Assembly: GCA_963518845.1 (NCBI GenBank)
Contig: CAUQKV010000006.1
Coordinates: forward strand, 1 to 64,000
Direction: 5' to 3'
Length of the DNA: 64,000 bases
Origin: JABCPE02 sp963518845
GTDB taxonomy: Bacteria; Bacteroidota; Bacteroidia; Flavobacteriales; Weeksellaceae
A program made the translations under genes and the position numbers. The notes below the pieces were generated by a model. The model saw only the letters and a list, made by a program, of their open reading frames with translations. It was not told the DNA's origin and did not search any database. Shown piece by piece: positions 7,852-15,941 of this stretch (positions within the stretch are counted from its first letter, which is position 1; each line of letters begins with the position of its first letter).

Positions 7852-9255
7852 ATGAAAAGAATCGTTCTTTTAGTTTCCGCAGCTTTACTAACTGCGGCAT
7901 GTTCCTCAGGAGGAAAAAAAGGGAATTCTGGAAGACCAGACACCAAGGGAGAATTGGTGTCTAAAGAAAGTTCAAAATCTTTTGTTGCAGCGAGGCCGCA
8001 CGGAATGGTAGCGATACCAGGAGGGTCTTTCGTTATGGGGCAGGCAGATCAGGACTTTACAATGACTCCAGAAAAAACCCAATTAAAGACAGTTACTGTT
8101 TCTTCATTTTTTATGGATGAAGCAGAGGTTACTAATGCTCAGTATAGATTGTTTATCAACTATGTAAGAGACTCTATTGCTAGAACTCTTTTAGCAGAGG
8201 CTGCAGGAGGAGGACAATCTTCTGGAGATGGTAAAGGAGAAGGGCGTAATTATGCGTATTTGTCTCAAAAAGGAGATAAAGAGAACAAGTCTGGATATCA
8301 GCAGTTCTTAGAATCTCAAGGAGGTAGAAATGGTTATAATGAGGCGAAAAGATTGGATTGGTCAGTTCCATTAGATTGGAATGTTAATCAATATCCAGAT
8401 GCTAAATATGCAGAGATTTTAGAGTCTATGTATGTAGCGCCAGATAAGAGAGAAAATAACAAGAGAATTCTAGATGTTACTAAACTTCAGTACCGTTATG
8501 AGTGGGAAGACATCAAAGATGGATCTAAAGGACTTCGTTCAGAAAAGAAAACGAGTATAGCTGTTTATCCAGATACAACAGTATGGTTGAGAGATTTCAA
8601 TTATGCTTATAATGAACCGCTATTTGACCAATATTTCTGGCATATTGCATATAAAGATTATCCTGTAGTAGGGGTTACTTGGGATCAAGCAAGAGCTTTT
8701 ACTGACTATAAAACAAAAGCAAAAGCAGATTCTAATGCAAGATCTAAAAAGAGAAGACATTCTCCTATGAAATTTAGACTTCCAACTGAAGCAGAATGGG
8801 AATATGCAGCTCGTGGTGGTCTAGAAAATGCAGCTTATCCTTGGGGAGGTCCTTATTTGATGGATGATAGAGCATGCTATTTAGCAAACTTCAAACCTAA
8901 GAGAGGTAACTATATAGAGGATGAGAAAAAAGGTACATATATGTATACAGCTCCTGTTAAAAAGTTCCCTAAAAATGGATATGGACTTTATGACATGGCA
9001 GGGAATGTAGCTGAATGGACAGAATCTCCTTATAACAACTCTACTTATCAGTTCTCTTCTACATTGAATCCTTACATCTCTAACAGAGCCTATGTAGATG
9101 TTAAGAAAACTGTAAGAGGTGGTTCTTGGAAAGATATAGGATACCTATTGATGGTTGGTTCTAGAGACTGGGAGCGTAAAGACTCTGCTAGAAGCTACAT
9201 AGGATTTAGAACTGTTCAAGACATACCAGAAGGAGCGTCTAAAATAAGAAGATAA
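7852..9255 (+). CDS. gldK: Gliding motility/type IX secretion lipoprotein GldK
   Basis: Outer-membrane-associated lipoprotein that forms the periplasmic ring of the type IX secretion and gliding machine together with GldN. The signal sequence ends in the lipobox TAAC, giving CSSGGKK. The body is a formylglycine-generating-enzyme-like (FGE/sulfatase-modifying) fold: AIPGGSFVMGQ near residue 55, FRLPTEAEWEYAARGG, YGLYDMAGNVAEWTES and TVRGGSWKD, ending IGFRTVQ. Its length of 467 residues fits GldK. It is first in gldKLMN, with an unusually A/T-rich 92-base leader after glmS. Confidence 0.95.
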   Translation: MKRIVLLVSAALLTAACSSGGKKGNSGRPDTKGELVSKESSKSFVAARPHGMVAIPGGSFVMGQADQDFTMTPEKTQLKTVTVSSFFMDEAEVTNAQYRLFINYVRDSIARTLLAEAAGGGQSSGDGKGEGRNYAYLSQKGDKENKSGYQQFLESQGGRNGYNEAKRLDWSVPLDWNVNQYPDAKYAEILESMYVAPDKRENNKRILDVTKLQYRYEWEDIKDGSKGLRSEKKTSIAVYPDTTVWLRDFNYAYNEPLFDQYFWHIAYKDYPVVGVTWDQARAFTDYKTKAKADSNARSKKRRHSPMKFRLPTEAEWEYAARGGLENAAYPWGGPYLMDDRACYLANFKPKRGNYIEDEKKGTYMYTAPVKKFPKNGYGLYDMAGNVAEWTESPYNNSTYQFSSTLNPYISNRAYVDVKKTVRGGSWKDIGYLLMVGSRDWERKDSARSYIGFRTVQDIPEGASKIRR

Positions 9256-9304
9256 AAAAACAAGAAAAAATTAAATAAAGTATAATCATTAAAAATTAAA
9301 AGTT

Positions 9305-9991
9305 ATGTTTAAATCAAAAGATGCTGTGTTAAACTTCATTTATTCAATGGGTGCAGCGGTAGTAATTTTCGGAGCGTTAGTAAAAATGACACACCTTCCT
9401 ATTCCAGGTGTAAGTGGGAACTTTATCTTAGGATTGGGGCTTGCTGTGGAATGTTTCATCTTCATCGTGTTTGCATTCAACCCACCAGCAGAAGAAACTA
9501 AATATGCATGGGAAAATGTATATCCGGAATTAATGGATGCTAATGCTACTCCAAAACCAAGAAAGGCTGTAGAGTCTAAAGTTACATCTAACATTTCTGA
9601 ATTAGAAGTTTCTTTATCTGAAAAATTGGATAAAATGTTAGCAGATGCTAAATTAGATGTTGCTATGTTTGAAAGATTAAGAACAGGAATTGATAAATTT
9701 TCTCACTCTGTAGACCAAATTAACCAGACTGTAGATGTTTCTGCTTCTACTCACAAATATAATGAACAAATGGCTTTGGCTGCTAATCACTTAGAGAGTA
9801 TCAACGCACTATACGCTCTACAATTAGAACACGGAAGACAACAGTCTGAGTACAGCAAAAAATATGTAGCTGATATTCAAAAATCAGCTGAACAGTCAGA
9901 GAAGTTTAATGAAGAATTGAAAGGATTGACAACAAACCTTAATAGCTTGAACAGAGTTTATGGAGGTATGTTAACAGCGATGAAAGCTTAA
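9305..9991 (+). CDS. gldL: Gliding motility/type IX secretion motor protein GldL
   Basis: Inner-membrane stator-like component of the type IX secretion motor, which uses proton motive force together with GldM. Two transmembrane helices lie at about residues 10-28 and 38-60 (FIYSMGAAVVIFGALVKM and FILGLGLAVECFIFIVFAF), the second carrying a buried glutamate in VECF. A cytoplasmic tail of about 165 residues, rich in helix and coiled coil, follows. The 228-residue length fits the family. It lies 49 bases after gldK and 48 before gldM. Confidence 0.95.
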   Translation: MFKSKDAVLNFIYSMGAAVVIFGALVKMTHLPIPGVSGNFILGLGLAVECFIFIVFAFNPPAEETKYAWENVYPELMDANATPKPRKAVESKVTSNISELEVSLSEKLDKMLADAKLDVAMFERLRTGIDKFSHSVDQINQTVDVSASTHKYNEQMALAANHLESINALYALQLEHGRQQSEYSKKYVADIQKSAEQSEKFNEELKGLTTNLNSLNRVYGGMLTAMKA

Positions 9992-10039
9992 TTTCTCATT
10001 GTGATTTTTAAATAATTTTAACCAAAAAAAAATTAAAAA

Positions 10040-11602
10040 ATGGCAAAAGAGAAATTATCACCCCGTCAGAAGATGATTAACCTAATGTACTTGGTTTTCA
10101 TCTGTATGTTGGCGATGCAAATTGACCAAGAGATTATTAGATCTTATTTTGATACTAATTTGTCTCTACAAGAGTCAAGAGAGTTGACTGAAAATAAAAC
10201 TGATAAAATTTTTGAGCAAACCTTAAAGGCTAAATCTGAAACTAATGAAGCAGCAGCTCAAAACTATGAGATTTATCAGGGATTGAAAGGAAAAATCAAT
10301 GCTTTAGTAGAATCAATAGAAGGTATCAAAACTCAATTGAAGAAAGAGGCAGGATATAATGAAAAAGCTGGAGTAGAAGATAACTTCAATGCTTTGAATG
10401 GTACAGAATATTCTACAAATAAATTCTTTGATGAAGGTGACGAGAATGCACCTTCTAAGGTTGCTAAAGACTTAACAAAACAAATAAATGATCTTAGAAC
10501 ATTTATTGCTCAGTCTTTCGGAAATGTTCCAGAAATGAAAAACCTAGTGGAAAGAGCTAACCAAACAATGGTTACTGAATTTCCAAAAGGAGAAACAAGA
10601 AATGGTAAAGGATGGTTACAATATAAATTCCACAACCAACCATTGATTGCGGCATTATCTAACTTGGAAGTTATCCAGTCAGAAGCTAGAAACTTGCAGT
10701 CAGATGCTTTGGCATTGATGCTTCAAGAAAAAGTGGATGCAGATATTAAATTTAATGCATACGAAGCTATCGTTGCTGGTCCTTCAGTAATTATCAGCGG
10801 TCAGCCTGCAGAAGCTAAAGTATTCATTGGAACATATTCTGATGATCCAAATCTTCAGTTTACAGGAGTTGATAGAACAACTAGAGGTATGGGATACAAA
10901 ACTCTAGGAGGAGGAGTAGGAGAACACACAATAAGTGGTACAATTTCATATAAAAACTCTAAAGGAGAAATGGTTCCATTACCTTTCAAACACAACTATA
11001 GAGTAATCGCTGGATCAGAACAAGTTAAACTTGAGAGTGGAGCTTTGATTTCTGCTGATAAGATGAATGTACTATATAGAGGTGTAGAAAACCCTGTGTC
11101 TGCATCTATGCTAGGTGTTGATAACTCTACAGTAACTCTTTCTGCACCAGGTGCTAGTGTATCAGGAGGTAGAGGTAAATGGGTTATCAGACCAGGAGCT
11201 GGAAATACTGTAAATATTACAGTGTCAGGAAAACAACCTAATGGAAAAGTGGTTTCTCAATCATTCCCATTCCGTATTAAGAGTGTTCCTGCACCACAAG
11301 GACAGATCAGATCTCAGAATGTAGTTTCTATGCCTGCAAGTTCTATTTCAAAACAAGTGATTTCGGCTGCTATACCTGATTTCGACTTCCCTGTAAGTTT
11401 CCAAGTAACAGGATTTAGATTCAAAGCGCCTGGAAAAGCAGCAATGTATGTGAGCGGAAACTCTCTAAGTGCAGCTGCTAGTCTTACAGCTGGATTGAGA
11501 GCTGGTGATGTATGTTATGTGTTTGATATCCAAGCTACTGCTACAGGATTGGGTGGACAAATGCTTAAAAATATCAGCCCAGTTGTCATAAATGTTCAGT
11601 AG
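10040..11602 (+). CDS. gldM: Gliding motility/type IX secretion motor protein GldM
   Basis: The rotor-like partner of GldL. It has one N-terminal transmembrane helix and a long periplasmic part of consecutive beta domains that reaches the GldK/GldN ring. The start KEKLSPRQKMINLMYLVFICMLAMQI is typical, with the membrane helix at about residues 13-28. Charged helical sequence to about residue 220 is followed by domains with Ig-like character (GPSVIISGQPAEAKVFIG, then SVPAPQGQIRSQNVVSMPAS). The length of 520 residues agrees with the family. Confidence 0.95.
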   Translation: MAKEKLSPRQKMINLMYLVFICMLAMQIDQEIIRSYFDTNLSLQESRELTENKTDKIFEQTLKAKSETNEAAAQNYEIYQGLKGKINALVESIEGIKTQLKKEAGYNEKAGVEDNFNALNGTEYSTNKFFDEGDENAPSKVAKDLTKQINDLRTFIAQSFGNVPEMKNLVERANQTMVTEFPKGETRNGKGWLQYKFHNQPLIAALSNLEVIQSEARNLQSDALALMLQEKVDADIKFNAYEAIVAGPSVIISGQPAEAKVFIGTYSDDPNLQFTGVDRTTRGMGYKTLGGGVGEHTISGTISYKNSKGEMVPLPFKHNYRVIAGSEQVKLESGALISADKMNVLYRGVENPVSASMLGVDNSTVTLSAPGASVSGGRGKWVIRPGAGNTVNITVSGKQPNGKVVSQSFPFRIKSVPAPQGQIRSQNVVSMPASSISKQVISAAIPDFDFPVSFQVTGFRFKAPGKAAMYVSGNSLSAAASLTAGLRAGDVCYVFDIQATATGLGGQMLKNISPVVINVQ

Positions 11603-11631
11603 TAAATAAATATAATTAATATCAAAATAAA

Positions 11632-12738
11632 ATGAGAAGAATATTATTGTTCTTTCTTGTGTTTACTTTCTTCTTTGCAGATGCTCAGAAGGGAAAAGGA
11701 AAAAAGAAAGCTGGAGCTAAAAAGACAGCTGTAGCCAAAAAAGGTAAAAAAGGTAAAGCAGGAAAGACTAAAACTGTTCAAGAAGAACCAGAACAACCAG
11801 CAGAGCCTGTTGTAGAGGTTAAAAAAGAGGAAGAGATTCCATTGAATCCAGTGAACTCTTTGAGTATCCTTAACTCAGATTCACCAGCTGCGTTGAGACA
11901 CTACAGAAACTTGAATACAGTTAAGAAAGGGGATTCTCTTATTTCCGTAAAAAACAATCCAGTAAAATACGGATATGTAGAGGATAAGGATATTGTTAGA
12001 AGTATGGTGGTATGGGAAATTATTGATATGAACGAAAAAATCAATAGACCATTCTATTATAACTCTGATGGTTTAGTAGCTTCTACAAAATCTTTATATC
12101 AACTTCTTTTAGATGGAGTAAATGATGGCTCTATTAAAGAAGTGTATAAAGATGAGATGTTTAAAGATAGAATGACTAAACAAGAAATAGAAAATGCTAC
12201 GAAATTCGTGCGTATCTCTGATGCATATATCGAAAGAGTCAATGCTGGGGAGAAAATTTCAGAAGAAGAGAAACAACAATACATAGATGTTTATGAAACT
12301 AAATCTGAAAATGTAAAGATGCTGAAGATCAAAGGTATGTGGTACATTGATCGTAGAGATGCACAGCTGAAATACAGATTATTAGGTATTTCTGCTATGG
12401 GTAAAGACCCATCATCAAATGCCTTGACAGGACCTAATGGAGAACCTCTTGGTAATGCTGATGAGCTTATTGATTTATTCTGGGTATTCTACCCGAGTGC
12501 AAGAGAAGTATTGGCAAATGCAGTAGTATTTAACAATAAGAACTTGTCTTCTGACCTTACATTTGATGACTTATTGAATGCAAGAAGATTCTCTTCTATC
12601 ATTTACAGATCTGAAAATGGGTATGGTACAGGGAATATCAAAGACTACATCCCGAATGATGCTAACGCTCAACTAGAAGAGAGCGAAAGAATCAAAAATC
12701 AAATTCTCGAGATGGAGAATGATATGTGGAATTATTAA
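11632..12738 (+). CDS. gldN: Gliding motility/type IX secretion ring protein GldN
   Basis: Periplasmic partner of GldK in the type IX secretion ring. A signal peptide (RRILLFFLVFTFFFADA) is followed by a segment at about residues 20-50 made almost only of Lys, Ala and Gly, and then an acidic Pro/Glu stretch. The GldN domain begins near INPVNSL-like sequence (IPLNPVNSLSILNSDSP) and contains YGYVEDKDIVRSMVVWEIIDMNEKINRPFYYN and AMGKDPSSNA. The very basic linker is longer than I would expect of GldN proteins. A terminator 26 bases downstream closes the operon. Confidence 0.94.
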   Translation: MRRILLFFLVFTFFFADAQKGKGKKKAGAKKTAVAKKGKKGKAGKTKTVQEEPEQPAEPVVEVKKEEEIPLNPVNSLSILNSDSPAALRHYRNLNTVKKGDSLISVKNNPVKYGYVEDKDIVRSMVVWEIIDMNEKINRPFYYNSDGLVASTKSLYQLLLDGVNDGSIKEVYKDEMFKDRMTKQEIENATKFVRISDAYIERVNAGEKISEEEKQQYIDVYETKSENVKMLKIKGMWYIDRRDAQLKYRLLGISAMGKDPSSNALTGPNGEPLGNADELIDLFWVFYPSAREVLANAVVFNNKNLSSDLTFDDLLNARRFSSIIYRSENGYGTGNIKDYIPNDANAQLEESERIKNQILEMENDMWNY

Positions 12739-12763
12739 TTTTATTATAATTTTAACATAATAG

Positions 12764-12790
12764 CCTAGGCAAATTTTGCCTAGGTTTTTT
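12764..12790 (+). terminator. Terminator of gldKLMN
   Basis: The inverted repeat CCTAGGCAAA / TTTGCCTAGG, separated by one T so that the inner pairs must open, is followed directly by a run of seven T. Confidence 0.8.
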
Positions 12791-12798
12791 TATTTTTG
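12791..12798 (+). promoter_or_regulatory. Promoter -7 box of the FAD oxidoreductase gene
   Basis: TATTTTTG matches TAnnTTTG and begins in the T-tail of the gldN terminator. It leaves only four bases before the ATG at 12803, implying a leaderless or nearly leaderless message. This is why the longer in-frame start at 12776, inside the terminator, was rejected. Confidence 0.45.
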
Positions 12799-12802
12799 TG
12801 TT

Positions 12803-13846
12803 ATGAGAGATACAGAATACATCATTGTAGGAGATGGATATGCGGCTTTATTTTTTGCACATCAGCTACTAAAAGAAAATAAAAATTTTGTTATTTTTTC
12901 AGAAGGTAAAAAGAGCGCCTCACAAATTTCGGCAGGGATGATAAATCCTGTAGTTTTGAAGCGTTTTACTTCTTTTTGGCTGGCAAAGGAGCAGATAGAT
13001 TTTTTGCATAAAACTCTGTCTGAAATACAGCAGTATACAGGCAAGAATTATTTAATAAATAAACCTATCCAAAGGATTTTTCATAATGAAGAAGAAAGAG
13101 AACTGTGGCAGAAAAAGATGAAAGAAGAAAGTCTTAGACTTTTTCTTCATCCTGTTTTTGAGGAATTGGATGTGGTGAAAAATCCGTTTAGTTCTGGAAG
13201 GGTAAATCATTCTGCAAGATTGGATGTGGAAGCGTTTTTTGGAGATATTTTAAAATATTTACAAAGAAATGAATATTTGGTGAAAGAAAGATTTGACTAC
13301 GATGCTCTTGATGCAGAAAACTCTCAGTATAAGGATATTAAGTTTAAAAATATTGTTTTTGCGGAAGGAATAGTGGTAAAACAGAACCCTTATTTTAAAG
13401 AAATTCCTATTCATATTAACAAAGGACATCATTTGGTGGTAACTCTTTCTGTGCCGTTGGAAGGAGATTTTACGATTAAGAAAAAACATTTTATTTTTCC
13501 ATTGGAAAATGGAAAATATTATTACGGAGGAACTTACGATAGGGAAAGAACCGATGAAAATGTAGATGAAGAAGCGAAAGAACAGCTGATAAATGGGCTG
13601 TCTCAGTTTTATCCAGAAAAATTCGAAATGGAGGAAATCAATGTAGGATTCCGTCCTACTGTGGCGGATAGAAGGCCTATTTTAGGAAGACATGAAAAAC
13701 ACAAAAATCTCTATGTTTTCAATGGGCTGGGAGCGAGAGGAATCCTAAATGGATGCTATTTTTCAAAGGAACTTTTTGATTTTATTGAAGGTAAAAAAGA
13801 CCTGCTTCCAGAAGTGAATTTAACCAGATTTGCAGAACCGAAATAA
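12803..13846 (+). CDS. FAD-dependent oxidoreductase (D-amino-acid-oxidase fold)
   Basis: A 347-residue flavoprotein of the DAO family. The N-terminal dinucleotide-binding turn reads EYIIVGDGYAALFFAHQL, with Ala instead of the last Gly of GxGxxG. ASQISAGMINPVVLKR follows, and the C-terminal FAD motif contains GFRPTVADRRPILGRH and NGLGARGILNG. The family oxidises amino acids or other secondary amines, but the substrate here cannot be read from sequence. There are no transmembrane segments, so it is cytoplasmic. It stands alone between two terminators. Confidence 0.8.
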   Translation: MRDTEYIIVGDGYAALFFAHQLLKENKNFVIFSEGKKSASQISAGMINPVVLKRFTSFWLAKEQIDFLHKTLSEIQQYTGKNYLINKPIQRIFHNEEERELWQKKMKEESLRLFLHPVFEELDVVKNPFSSGRVNHSARLDVEAFFGDILKYLQRNEYLVKERFDYDALDAENSQYKDIKFKNIVFAEGIVVKQNPYFKEIPIHINKGHHLVVTLSVPLEGDFTIKKKHFIFPLENGKYYYGGTYDRERTDENVDEEAKEQLINGLSQFYPEKFEMEEINVGFRPTVADRRPILGRHEKHKNLYVFNGLGARGILNGCYFSKELFDFIEGKKDLLPEVNLTRFAEPK

Positions 13847-13849
13847 ATA

Positions 13850-13880
13850 AAAATCCCACCATTTGGCGGGATTTATTTTT
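13850..13880. terminator. Bidirectional terminator between the FAD oxidoreductase and panC
   Basis: AAATCCCACC / GGCGGGATTT with an ATTT loop and one mismatch is flanked by A-rich and T-rich tracts, so it can serve both convergent genes. Confidence 0.7.
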
Positions 13881-13885
13881 TGAAA

Positions 13886-14731
13886 TTAGTCAAGGTGGAT
13901 ATTGTCAATCAATCGGACTCCATCGACCAAGACAACGATGAACGCACGGTAATTCTTTCCATTTTCGATTTTATCTACTTCTTTCAAGGTTTCTTCATCT
14001 GCAATGATGAAATATTCCAGCTCAAAATCAGAGTCTTCAAAGGTCTTTTCTACAAAGGTTTTGACATCAGAGAGGCTGGATTTTCTGAACATTTCGTTGG
14101 CTTTTACCAAAGTAGCATAGATAAGTTTGGCTTTATCTCTTTGTTCAGGGCTTAGCCTCATATTTCGCGAACTCATTGCCAGTCCGCTCTCTTCCCTGAA
14201 AATAGGCATTCCTACGATTTTGATAGGCAGATTTAGCTTTTGAACTAGTTTTTCGATAATTGCCAACTGCTGGAAATCTTTGTCGCCAAAATAGGCATTA
14301 TCAGGCTGAACTTGTTTGAAAAGCTCCTCCACCACAGTTCCCACACCGTCAAAATGTCCAGGTCTGGATTTTCCTTCCATTTCGTTTTCTAATCCGTCAA
14401 AATTGTAGCTTTTTCGTTCTAAACCATTAGGGTAAAGGTCTTCCACGGATGGAGTATAGACAGCATCTACATTTTTTGTTTTTTCTAAAAGGTCGATGTC
14501 TGCTTCTATGGTTCGTGGGTATTTTTCTAAATCCTCAGGATTGTTGAACTGAGTAGGATTCACGAAAATAGAAGAAACTACGATATCGTTTTCCTTTCTT
14601 GCCCTCTCGTAGAGTGAGAGGTGTCCACCATGCAAAGCGCCCATTGTAGGAGCAAAACCTATTTTTAGCCCTTTGTTTTTGGCATTAGCGATATAAATTT
14701 GTAAATCTTTAGCGTTTCTGATAATTTCCAT
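13886..14731 (-). CDS. panC: Pantothenate synthetase
   Basis: Condenses pantoate and beta-alanine with ATP to pantothenate, the vitamin B5 precursor of coenzyme A. The 281-residue protein carries the nucleotidyltransferase motif FAPTMGALHGGHLSL (HxGH at about 34-37), SIFVNPTQFNNPEDLEKYPR, the FGDKDFQQLAI block and SSRNMRLSPEQR, all typical of PanC. It is transcribed alone and convergently with the FAD oxidoreductase. panB and panD are not adjacent. Confidence 0.95.
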   Translation of the reverse strand: MEIIRNAKDLQIYIANAKNKGLKIGFAPTMGALHGGHLSLYERARKENDIVVSSIFVNPTQFNNPEDLEKYPRTIEADIDLLEKTKNVDAVYTPSVEDLYPNGLERKSYNFDGLENEMEGKSRPGHFDGVGTVVEELFKQVQPDNAYFGDKDFQQLAIIEKLVQKLNLPIKIVGMPIFREESGLAMSSRNMRLSPEQRDKAKLIYATLVKANEMFRKSSLSDVKTFVEKTFEDSDFELEYFIIADEETLKEVDKIENGKNYRAFIVVLVDGVRLIDNIHLD

Positions 14732-14829
14732 AATGATAAAATAATATTTGGTAAAATTAGAAAAAATTAAAGTAAAAATTATGCCAAATGAAATATTAAA
14801 TTTAACTCGTTTTATTGGACTTTATTTTG

Positions 14830-14837
14830 TAAATTTG
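14830..14837 (+). promoter_or_regulatory. Promoter -7 box of gap
   Basis: TAAATTTG matches TAnnTTTG and stands 61 bases before the gap ATG, leaving a leader of about 55 bases. Confidence 0.5.
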
Positions 14838-14898
14838 TGCAGGTCAAGTTTCAGACCTTAGATAAAGAGAAGAAAACTTTAAATTTAATTATAACATC

Positions 14899-15903
14899 AT
14901 GTCAAAAATCAAAGTAGGAATCAACGGATTCGGTAGAATTGGGAGTTTAGTTTTCAACGCAATGGTTGAAAGAGATAATATCGAGGTTGTAGGAATTAAC
15001 GACCTTGTGAATGCTGAATACATGGCGTACATGCTAAAATATGATTCAGTTCACGGGAAATTCGCAGGAGAGGTTTCTGTAGAAGGGAACGACCTTATCG
15101 TAAACGGTAAGAGAATAAGAGTAACTTCTGAAAGAGATCCTAACAACTTGAAATGGAATGAAGTAGGTGCGGAATACATAGTAGAATCTACAGGACTTTT
15201 CTTAACAAAAGAAACTGCTACTGCCCACCTAAATGCTGGTGCGAAAAAAGTGGTTCTTTCTGCTCCATCAAAAGATGATACGCCAATGTTCGTAATGGGA
15301 GTAAACCATAAAGAACTAAAAGCTGACCAAAATATTTTCTCTAATGCTTCTTGTACTACCAACTGTCTTGCGCCATTAGCAAAAGTGGTTCATGACAATT
15401 TTGGGATTGTAGAAGGGTTGATGACTACTGTACACGCTACTACGGCTACACAGAGAACTGTAGATGGCCCATCTGTGAAAGACTGGAGAGGTGGTCGTTC
15501 AGCGTTATTGAACATCATTCCTTCTTCTACAGGTGCTGCTAAAGCGGTAGGAAAAGTGATTCCTTCTCTTAACGGAAAACTGACAGGTATGGCGTTCAGA
15601 GTGCCTACTGCTGATGTTTCTGTGGTGGATTTAACGGTAAGATTAGAAAAAGCAACTTCTTACGATGAAATTTCTCAAGCTATCAAATCTGCTTCAGAAA
15701 ACGAATTAAAAGGAATTTTAGGCTATACAGAAGATCCTGTGGTATCTCAGGACTTTATAGGAGATAAGAGAACTTCTATCTTCGATAAAGGAGCAGGAAT
15801 CATGCTTTCTCCTAACTTCGTGAAGCTGGTATCTTGGTATGACAATGAGACAGGATATTCTAACAAACTGACAGACTTGCTGGCTCATTCAGCGACATTA
15901 TAA
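14899..15903 (+). CDS. gap: Glyceraldehyde-3-phosphate dehydrogenase
   Basis: Glycolytic and gluconeogenic enzyme that oxidises and phosphorylates glyceraldehyde-3-phosphate. The NAD domain begins KVGINGFGRIGSLVF. The catalytic cysteine is in SNASCTTNCLAP (about residue 153), and the phosphate-binding residues are in HATTATQRTVDGPS and the following GGRSALLNIIPSSTGAAKAVGKV. The C-terminal WYDNETGYSNKL is standard. The length of 334 residues is normal. The codon use looks more like that of a highly expressed gene than its neighbours (many AAC, TTC and GGT codons). A strong terminator follows. Confidence 0.96.
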   Translation: MSKIKVGINGFGRIGSLVFNAMVERDNIEVVGINDLVNAEYMAYMLKYDSVHGKFAGEVSVEGNDLIVNGKRIRVTSERDPNNLKWNEVGAEYIVESTGLFLTKETATAHLNAGAKKVVLSAPSKDDTPMFVMGVNHKELKADQNIFSNASCTTNCLAPLAKVVHDNFGIVEGLMTTVHATTATQRTVDGPSVKDWRGGRSALLNIIPSSTGAAKAVGKVIPSLNGKLTGMAFRVPTADVSVVDLTVRLEKATSYDEISQAIKSASENELKGILGYTEDPVVSQDFIGDKRTSIFDKGAGIMLSPNFVKLVSWYDNETGYSNKLTDLLAHSATL

Positions 15904-15910
15904 TAAACAA

Positions 15911-15940
15911 AGAGCCTCTAAAAAGAGGCTTTTATTTTTT
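15911..15940 (+). terminator. Terminator of gap
   Basis: AGCCTCT / AGAGGCT with an AAAA loop, preceded by AG and followed by TTTATTTTTTT. The next gene's ATG follows the T-run directly. Confidence 0.85.
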
Positions 15941-15941
15941 T

